The notes under the pieces: generated by a model
What the model was told of the DNA's origin: nothing
The model's input: only the letters and a program-made list of their open reading frames with translations
Database searches by the model: none
Assembly: GCA_002292345.1 (NCBI GenBank)
Contig: DBBT01000131.1
Span: forward strand, 11,621-32,633
DNA: 21,013 nucleotides
Origin: Opitutia bacterium UBA977
GTDB taxonomy: Bacteria; Verrucomicrobiota; Verrucomicrobiia; Opitutales; Coraliomargaritaceae
Direction of reading: 5' to 3'
Translations under genes and position numbers: made by a program
Shown: positions 16,151 through 21,013 of the stretch, in pieces
Position numbering within the stretch: position 1 is the first letter of the stretch
Layout of the letters: each line of letters opens with the position of its first letter

Positions 16151-17683
16151 ATGGCTTCCATCTCAAATACACCCACTATTCTTGTCATCGATGATGACGA
16201 TGATCTTCGATATTCTCTCAAGCGTGTTCTTTCGACGCGTACCTGCCACTTTATAGAGGCGGACAGCGGCGAAGCAGGCTTGCAGATGGCTGAGCAGCAT
16301 GAACCGGACGTAATCCTGCTGGATAATCGTATGGGCGGCATGAGCGGGATTGAAGCCCTGCAGCATCTGCGTGGGGCAAACCCGAATGCGATGATTATTT
16401 TGATGACTGCCTATGGCACGACTCAGACTACCATTGAGGCAATGAAGTTCGGCGCGTTCGACTACATCATGAAGCCCTTTGACCCGAAAAAGATCCTGTC
16501 GCTGATCGATTCAGCTCTGGCGGCGTCGAGCGATCTTGACCGTGCGAACCAAGGCAAGCAGTCCGAGGGAGTCAGTGCGGAAGAGATCGAGGGGGGTATT
16601 ATCGGCAGTTCGTCTGCGATGCAGGCAGTGTTTAAAATGATCGGTCAGGTCGCCGCCAGCGATGTGACGGTGATGGTCACGGGCGAGAGTGGCACGGGTA
16701 AGGAGTTGATCGCTCGTGCGATTTTTCAAAATAGTCTGCGCGCGCAGAAGCCTTACATCGCAGTGAATTGCGCAGCGATTCCAGATAATTTAATCGAGAG
16801 TGAACTGTTTGGCCACGAGAAGGGCTCGTTTACTGGAGCGACTACGCAGCGCATTGGTAAGTTTGAGCTTTGCGATGGTGGCACTATTTTTCTCGATGAG
16901 ATCGGCGATATGGCGCTCGCTACGCAGACTAAGATTTTACGTGCCTTGCAGGAAGGTGAAATTCAGCGCGTCGGCAGCAGTGAGACCGTCAAGGTCGATG
17001 TGCGCCTACTCGCGGCCACCAACAAACCACTCGAAGCGATGGTCAAGGAAAAGACTTTCCGAGAAGATCTCTACTATCGCTTAAATGTGGTGCGTATCCA
17101 ACTGCCACCCCTACGTGAGCGTCTGGAGGATGTGCCGCTGTTGGTCGATTTTGTGCTCAAGCGACTCGCTCTTGATAGCAAGGCGCGGACCAAGGCGATC
17201 TCACCTGAGGCGATGGCTGTGTTGTCAAAATACACTTGGCCAGGCAACGTCCGCGAGCTAGAGAATTTGATCTATCGCAGTGCGGTAATGGCGCAGAGTG
17301 ATACGATTTTACTCAAAGATTTACCGCAGGAACTCCTCTCCGCAGTCGGAAGTGTCGATGCGCCTGTGTTAGCGCCGGCGGATGGCGAGATTATTTCAAA
17401 TATCGATGACCGCGGCCAATCCGTCGGGTCGATCGAAGAGCCACATACTGAAGCGCCAGCGGCGGATGTGACGCTGAGCATGCCTTTCGGCGAGCCGTTT
17501 GCCGAAGTCTATAAGCAACTTCGTAAGGCGCATGGCACCAATATACTCGAACACGCCGAGCGCGAAATCATCAAGCGCACGCTCGAAGACGTGGGAGGCA
17601 AGCAAGTTAAAGCCGCTGAAATACTCGGTATAACGCGGGCTACGCTACGCAAGCGAATCGATCAATATGATCTTGGTAAGTAG
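16151..17683 (+). CDS. NtrC-family sigma-54-dependent response regulator
   Basis: 510 residues from the ATG at 16151; the frame is open back to 16025, but receiver domains begin within about 10 residues of the start, as here. Receiver domain 9-122 with acidic pocket D14-D18 and phospho-acceptor D58 (LLDNR). AAA+ domain from about 160: Walker A GESGTGKE (178-185), the sigma-54 contact loop GSFTGA (225-230, serine in place of the usual alanine), Walker B GGTIFLDE (243-250). A polar, Asp/Glu-rich linker leads to a Fis-type helix-turn-helix ([17 protein letters not shown]). It activates sigma-54 promoters when phosphorylated. No histidine kinase gene is near. It is divergent from the PilX-like operon, but I see no -24/-12 site in the gap. 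Confidence 0.95.
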   Translation: MASISNTPTILVIDDDDDLRYSLKRVLSTRTCHFIEADSGEAGLQMAEQHEPDVILLDNRMGGMSGIEALQHLRGANPNAMIILMTAYGTTQTTIEAMKFGAFDYIMKPFDPKKILSLIDSALAASSDLDRANQGKQSEGVSAEEIEGGIIGSSSAMQAVFKMIGQVAASDVTVMVTGESGTGKELIARAIFQNSLRAQKPYIAVNCAAIPDNLIESELFGHEKGSFTGATTQRIGKFELCDGGTIFLDEIGDMALATQTKILRALQEGEIQRVGSSETVKVDVRLLAATNKPLEAMVKEKTFREDLYYRLNVVRIQLPPLRERLEDVPLLVDFVLKRLALDSKARTKAISPEAMAVLSKYTWPGNVRELENLIYRSAVMAQSDTILLKDLPQELLSAVGSVDAPVLAPADGEIISNIDDRGQSVGSIEEPHTEAPAADVTLSMPFGEPFAEVYKQLRKAHGTNILEHAEREIIKRTLEDVGGKQVKAAEILGITRATLRKRIDQYDLGK

Positions 17684-17834
17684 CGAGGTTGCCTTGAGAG
17701 AAAGGTATCACAGCCGCAAAATGTAACAGTCAGATGTTGGTTCGAGCTCAACATCAAATTGCGAATCAGAGATGGTTGAAACGTTTGCGCTGCCGAGTGA
17801 TCGACGATTCGCTCACGCCGCGGTGCTGCACTGT

Positions 17835-18512
17835 CTAAGGCTGCACGAAGATGTGTAACCGAGCTTCAGCTTTCATGCCGTCTGCGCCGCGTGCGTGGAT
17901 CAGCACGGACTCGCGAATCTGCGTCTCAAAAGACTTCGGCAGGATGCGGAGGATCCGGTCGACGCGGCCATCTGGGTCGGACTCGGCCGTGATTGTCAGC
18001 GTCGATCGATCGTACTCAATGCTGGTGATCTCGCTTACATAGCGCTTGTCTAGCTTGATTCGAACGCGACGCTCGGACCTAGCTGTAGATGGATTCCAAT
18101 AGACGATTTGCGGCTGAGCATCGACGAGCTTTGGCACTTGCACGATCATATGCAGCTTCGCCACCGGGTCGGTTTGATCATCCAGGAACACCTCAAGCTT
18201 GTTGTGGTTAAGCCCTTGGCGTTTACCCTTATTAAAGATGGCTGTGATGGTGGTAGATTCGCCGGGGTTGATTATTTTTTTATTCAAGATCGAGCTGGTA
18301 CAGCCGCAACTGGTCCTGACTCGAGCGATACGCACCGTCTCGTCGCCTTTGTTGGTCACGACAAACTCGGTCTGAGCTTCTTCCTGATCCGGTTTGAGCT
18401 CGATCCGTGCCTCGGTTTGGTTCCACTCAAGCCTAGACGCGTTGGCTGCAGCTGGCAGCAAAAGTGCCAGCAGAGGAATGGTGAGGAAAGCTGCGGATAG
18501 ATGCTTAAACAT
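17835..18512 (-). CDS. exported DUF1573 protein
   Basis: 225 residues from the ATG at 18512; a farther ATG at 18551 would put 13 extra residues before the signal peptide. Signal sequence to about ANA (25). The mature part begins with an Ig-like DUF1573 domain: FVVTNKGDETVRIARVRTSCGCTSS, with the typical CGC motif (C69, C71), then NPGESTTITAIF. A second beta-sandwich region follows to the C-terminus. DUF1573 proteins are common in Bacteroidota, Planctomycetota and Verrucomicrobiota; function is not settled. It is third in a run after a rhodanese and a MauE/DoxX-like gene, both with paired cysteines facing outside the cytoplasm. The gap to the MauE-like gene is 54 bases. Confidence 0.88.
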   Translation of the reverse strand: MFKHLSAAFLTIPLLALLLPAAANASRLEWNQTEARIELKPDQEEAQTEFVVTNKGDETVRIARVRTSCGCTSSILNKKIINPGESTTITAIFNKGKRQGLNHNKLEVFLDDQTDPVAKLHMIVQVPKLVDAQPQIVYWNPSTARSERRVRIKLDKRYVSEITSIEYDRSTLTITAESDPDGRVDRILRILPKSFETQIRESVLIHARGADGMKAEARLHIFVQP

Positions 18513-18566
18513 AATGAGTGATACAAATATTTGTGTGCGGATCAGGTGCAAGCGGGAAGCTTATTC

Positions 18567-19019
18567 TTATGAGCATGAATCCTTAATATTGTTCCGTCGG
18601 TCTTGCTTGAGTACCAAGATTACGGCGCCCAGTAGTAGTAGATTGCGCAGGATGAGCCAGCGGTAATCAGCGCTCGCATGGCCCGTCTCCGAGCCAAAGC
18701 AACCACAGCTGATGTCAAGTCCGCGCGCCCACGCGCTGAGATGCAGGGTGATGAAGAGTAGCAGCAAAAGCCCGATCAAGGCGCCGCTGGCACGTCGGAT
18801 TGCTGGTACTAGGATCCCAATACCGAGCACGAGCTCTAGCCAAGGCAAGCATAGAGCGATCCAGTTCGAAAGCCCAGCGTCGATCACCCGAAAGGCGTCC
18901 ACAGAGTGTGCGAATGCGACTGGATCTTCAATTTTCGGCAGGGCAGCCGTCACGAACACGCCCGCGAGTGCCAGGCGAGCGAGTAGCACGAAGAGGTGCC
19001 TGTTAGTTATCGCAGCCAT
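18567..19019 (-). CDS. MauE/DoxX-family redox-associated membrane protein
   Basis: 150 residues, about four membrane helices. The first helix is followed by LPKIEDPVAFAHSVDAFRV, the DoxX/MauE pattern, and SWARGLDISCGCFGSETG carries the paired cysteines (C105, C107) typical of MauE-like members. MauE assists disulfide formation in methylamine dehydrogenase; relatives next to DUF1573 or thioredoxin-like proteins are taken to pass reducing equivalents across the membrane. The start is fixed by AAAGGAGG (19036-19029): it touches the first ATG (19028) but stands 9 bases from the ATG at 19019. The gene overlaps the rhodanese gene by 13 bases, so the two are probably coupled. Confidence 0.88.
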   Translation of the reverse strand: MAAITNRHLFVLLARLALAGVFVTAALPKIEDPVAFAHSVDAFRVIDAGLSNWIALCLPWLELVLGIGILVPAIRRASGALIGLLLLLFITLHLSAWARGLDISCGCFGSETGHASADYRWLILRNLLLLGAVILVLKQDRRNNIKDSCS

Positions 19020-19420
19020 GCGTCCCATCCTCCTTTCAGACTATAAATCTCAGCATCTGGTAACGCCTCGCGCAGATGCTCGGCAATTCGCTTGCTCGTG
19101 CCGCAGTGTTCACTGCCACAGTACACCACGATTGGGCGCGGTTGCGTCAGCCATGCGTCCATGAGCTCAATGATGCCGGTTTCCCAGTGGTCATCATCCA
19201 AATAAATCGCCGCAGGGATGTGTTCGTTGTGGTAATCAGCTTCACTGCGTACATCGATCCAAATGACTTGTAGTGCTCGTGCGTCGGCAGGTCGAATCTC
19301 GCCCGCGGCCAACGCGGACCCCTCCCATGGCAGGGGCGCGAGTCCGCTAAATAGCGAGAATGCAACGCCCAGTAGGGTGAGCGCGGCGATGAACAAAATC
19401 TCTCGGAAAAACCTAGCCAT
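19007..19420 (-). CDS. exported or membrane-anchored rhodanese-like protein
   Basis: 137 residues. The N-terminal hydrophobic stretch (7-30) is a signal peptide or anchor, placing the domain outside the cytoplasm. The rhodanese domain shows IDVRSEADYHNEHIPAAI (55-72) and the active-site loop VYCGSEHCGTS (99-109), with C101 in the catalytic position and a second cysteine, C106, five residues on; GGWDAWL closes the domain. Rhodaneses transfer sulfane sulfur or act as thiol-reactive sensors. It is the first gene of the rhodanese-MauE-DUF1573 run. No strong ribosome-binding sequence precedes the ATG. Confidence 0.9.
   Translation of the reverse strand: MARFFREILFIAALTLLGVAFSLFSGLAPLPWEGSALAAGEIRPADARALQVIWIDVRSEADYHNEHIPAAIYLDDDHWETGIIELMDAWLTQPRPIVVYCGSEHCGTSKRIAEHLREALPDAEIYSLKGGWDAWLR
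19029..19036 (-). promoter_or_regulatory. strong Shine-Dalgarno that decides the MauE-like start
   Basis: The minus strand reads AAAGGAGG immediately before the ATG at 19028 and 9 bases before the ATG at 19019. Zero spacing is not usable, so the downstream ATG is chosen. The site lies inside the end of the rhodanese gene. Confidence 0.8.
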
Positions 19421-19591
19421 TCAAAGGTAGAGTAGCGCAACTGAGAGTGCGAGCAAGTCTTCTGAGCCAATCTGATCCAGTATTTATTGTTGCTGGGGAG
19501 TTACGCGCCAGTCCTGAGGAATGGGGTCGCATTTAGTGCATCAGTTCGTAAGGTATTGATCAAAATCTGCGTTGCCTTAATTTTATCTACT

Positions 19592-20095
19592 ATGCCCGAA
19601 CGGACTTTTGAACCTCTGCTCGCTTTCTTTGTAATGATCTTTCGCTACGAAGTGGGCACGGTGCAGTTTTATATTATGCTGGGAAGTACGCTGGTCGGCA
19701 TATTGGTGGTGGCTCGGCACTTTGCTAGACTGTTCGGTAGCTCGAAAGGAATTTTCAGCGCTATGATAGCAGTTGCATTCCCGCTAGCCTTAGCGGCTGG
19801 AGGCTACGTGATGGTGGAGCACTATGCACTGTCGAAAGTTCAAGTAGATTGGGCGGTGAGTTATTTGCCATGGACTGTGTTTGCAGTCGTGGTGACACTC
19901 GTGGCATTATTGGCGTCGTCGAAGATCTGGGGTATTGGTCGAGGCGCGGCTGTGGTTGTTTTAGTGTTGGCCGGACTGGGTGGTGTGGCTGCTCAGTACG
20001 TGGGGGAGTTGGTGATTGATGTCGTGGATGCGGGGTATCAGCAGATCGAGAAGCGCGATGCAGGGATGCGGCGCCAAATCGAGCCCGCAAATTAG
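19592..20095 (+). CDS. hypothetical membrane protein upstream of tonB-like gene
   Basis: 167 residues from the ATG at 19592; the frame is open farther upstream to a TTG at 19487, which would add 35 residues with no ribosome-binding sequence, so the start is uncertain. About four hydrophobic segments are visible (around residues 24-42, 55-73, 88-106 and 112-130), then a charged tail with YQQIEKRDAGMRRQIEP. I do not recognise the family. A TonB-like gene follows 65 bases later on the same strand, so a link to outer-membrane transport or envelope function is possible, but ExbB-specific motifs are not seen. The region from 19421 to 19591, between this gene and the divergent rhodanese, shows nothing else I can support. 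Confidence 0.7.
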   Translation: MPERTFEPLLAFFVMIFRYEVGTVQFYIMLGSTLVGILVVARHFARLFGSSKGIFSAMIAVAFPLALAAGGYVMVEHYALSKVQVDWAVSYLPWTVFAVVVTLVALLASSKIWGIGRGAAVVVLVLAGLGGVAAQYVGELVIDVVDAGYQQIEKRDAGMRRQIEPAN

Positions 20096-20160
20096 GCGGA
20101 GGTTTTAGTCGCTCGGACTTTGACAGCGTCTCGAAAGCGTAGAAGCATGCGCGTCAATTT

Positions 20161-20814
20161 ATGACGCGCTTGTATCAGAAACCTAGAGATCACCAACGCT
20201 TGCCGATCAGCATAGTATTGGGCGTGGTGGTGGCGCTGTTGATCTTTTTATTGGTTCCGTTGACGCAAATGTGGCAAACGCCAGTGCCGCCGTCGGGCAC
20301 GATCGAACCGCTCGTTTTGGCAATGCCTCCGCCTCCTCCTCCGCCAAGCGATCCGCCGCCGAAGCCAGAGCTGGAGACCTCGCCAGAGCTGGAGACGCCA
20401 CCGCCGATGCCGAGCTTGGAGCAACTAGAGTTGAGCTTGAGCCCTGGGACTGGTGGCAATTTGACGATTAGCGATGGGCTGGATTTCAATTTTGAAGTCG
20501 AATCTGCGGAAGAGATCATGAGCCGCTATGGGTTTGATGATCTGGATCAAGTGCCGCATGTCATTCGGCGTGGTCGGATTCAATACCCAGTGCAGCTCCT
20601 GCGCCGCAGGGTGGAAGGCTACGTGAAGTTGCTGGTCTTTATCGATCCCAGCGGTCGGGTTGATGTACAGGAGGTATTAAGCTATTCGCATCAGGAGTTC
20701 GTCCAGCCGGCTAAGTCGGGCGCGTCGGCCACTCGCTTCTCTAAGCCGACTCGAAACGGCCAAGCGGTGAGCGCCAAATACTCATGGAGAATTGAGTTTT
20801 TGTTAAATAACTGA
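20161..20814 (+). CDS. TonB-like energy transducer
   Basis: 217 residues. One N-terminal membrane helix (about 15-36), a short proline-rich linker (P56-P62, then Pro/Glu repeats to about 84), and a C-terminal TonB domain from about 137: GRIQYPVQLLRRRVEGYVKL, FIDPSGRVDVQEVL, ATRFSKPTRNGQAVSAKYSWRIEFLL. TonB carries proton-motive energy from ExbB-ExbD to outer-membrane receptors; this gene therefore implies an outer membrane. The linker is shorter than that of E. coli TonB, and positive histidine/lysine repeats are few. No exbB or exbD lies within the window. No clear ribosome-binding sequence precedes the ATG. Confidence 0.9.
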   Translation: MTRLYQKPRDHQRLPISIVLGVVVALLIFLLVPLTQMWQTPVPPSGTIEPLVLAMPPPPPPPSDPPPKPELETSPELETPPPMPSLEQLELSLSPGTGGNLTISDGLDFNFEVESAEEIMSRYGFDDLDQVPHVIRRGRIQYPVQLLRRRVEGYVKLLVFIDPSGRVDVQEVLSYSHQEFVQPAKSGASATRFSKPTRNGQAVSAKYSWRIEFLLNN

Positions 20815-20834
20815 GGGTGGCTTCAGTCTGGACC

Positions 20835-20862
20835 AAAAAAGTGAATCGCCGCTGGCTTTTTT
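20835..20862 (+). terminator. possible weak terminator after the tonB-like gene
   Basis: AAAAAAG (20835-20841) can pair with CTTTTTT (20856-20862) around a 14-base loop, 21 bases past the stop codon. The stem is almost entirely A-T, so it is a weak candidate. The rest of the tail to 20974 shows no gene, only two copies of TGCATCA. Confidence 0.2.
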
Positions 20863-20974
20863 AGGATTCTCTTCCGAGCCTTGGTCTAATCAGTGAATGC
20901 AGTGTGCGCCTTCAGTAATCGTTGATACATTTTTTCGTGGTGCATCAGTCGCTTAGGTATGCATCAATGTGGTG

Positions 20975-21013
20975 ATGATTAAAAAAGCGCGCGCAGCATA
21001 TGTTCTTAAACGT
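20975..21013 (+). CDS. possible start of a further gene, cut by the right edge
   Basis: ATG at 20975 opens 13 codons (MIKKARAAYVLKR) to the last base without a stop. Only a weak GGTG precedes it. Thirteen codons are too few to tell a gene from chance; the basic N-terminus would suit an exported or membrane protein. Sequence beyond the edge would decide. Confidence 0.2.
   Translation, partial: MIKKARAAYVLKR

Noticed and set aside
17733..17755. GATGTTG/CAACATC hairpin as terminator between the regulator and DUF1573 genes
   Set aside because: Only 7 bp with a 9-base loop and no T-run on either strand. The 17684-17834 gap shows no better candidate.
1..21013. tRNA or rRNA genes, CRISPR arrays, transposases, phage genes
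   Set aside because: No such signal was seen by reading; a covariance-model scan would be needed to exclude small RNAs.

Overview
The window (about 50% GC, densely coded on both strands) looks like a chromosomal segment of a Gram-negative bacterium of the Verrucomicrobiota, most likely an Opitutae/Puniceicoccales relative. The pointers are a DUF4838 glycosidase-type protein, a very long PilX-like prepilin protein of the kind common in that phylum, a DUF1573 protein next to a MauE/DoxX protein, a stand-alone MnmC(o)-type oxidoreductase paired with an MnmM-type methylase, and a TonB protein. This placement is inferred from gene content and not from a marker gene. No rRNA, tRNA, CRISPR array, transposase or phage gene was seen, and no gap between genes exceeds about 215 bases.

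Layout. Bases 1-1650 hold the 3' part of a DUF4838 protein that runs off the left edge. Convergent to it, 3314-1664 (minus) is a two-gene unit: a DAO-family FAD oxidoreductase resembling the C-terminal half of E. coli MnmC, overlapping by 14 bases an MnmM (YtqB) type methyltransferase. Together they could finish mnm5(s2)U at the tRNA wobble position. From 3428 (plus) a YraN-family protein is coupled by an ATGA overlap to zwf, followed by an OpcA-like glucose-6-phosphate dehydrogenase assembly protein: entry to the oxidative pentose phosphate pathway. From 10321 down to 6502 (minus) come a WalJ/YycJ-type metallo-hydrolase, pyruvate kinase, a small membrane-anchored unknown, a stand-alone cyclic-nucleotide-binding protein and an exported PrxQ/BCP-type peroxiredoxin.

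The divergent gap at 10322-10505 contains a perfect 14-bp inverted repeat. Then come folE2 (alternative GTP cyclohydrolase I), a likely terminator and direct repeats, and a Nudix hydrolase. From 15935 down to 12121 (minus) lies a 1032-residue PilX-like protein coupled by TAATG to an exported protein of unknown function. Divergent from it is an NtrC-type sigma-54 response regulator with no sensor kinase nearby. From 19420 down to 17835 (minus) is an exported cysteine-rich trio: rhodanese, MauE/DoxX-like membrane protein, DUF1573 protein. The right end carries an unrecognised membrane protein and a TonB-like energy transducer (plus), then about 160 bases without a clear gene and perhaps the first codons of another.

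The features most worth following are the split-MnmC arrangement, two mutually exclusive hairpins around the start codon of the PilX-like gene, the 14-bp palindrome before the WalJ-like gene, the altered cation-site residues of the pyruvate kinase, and the exported rhodanese-MauE-DUF1573 module.
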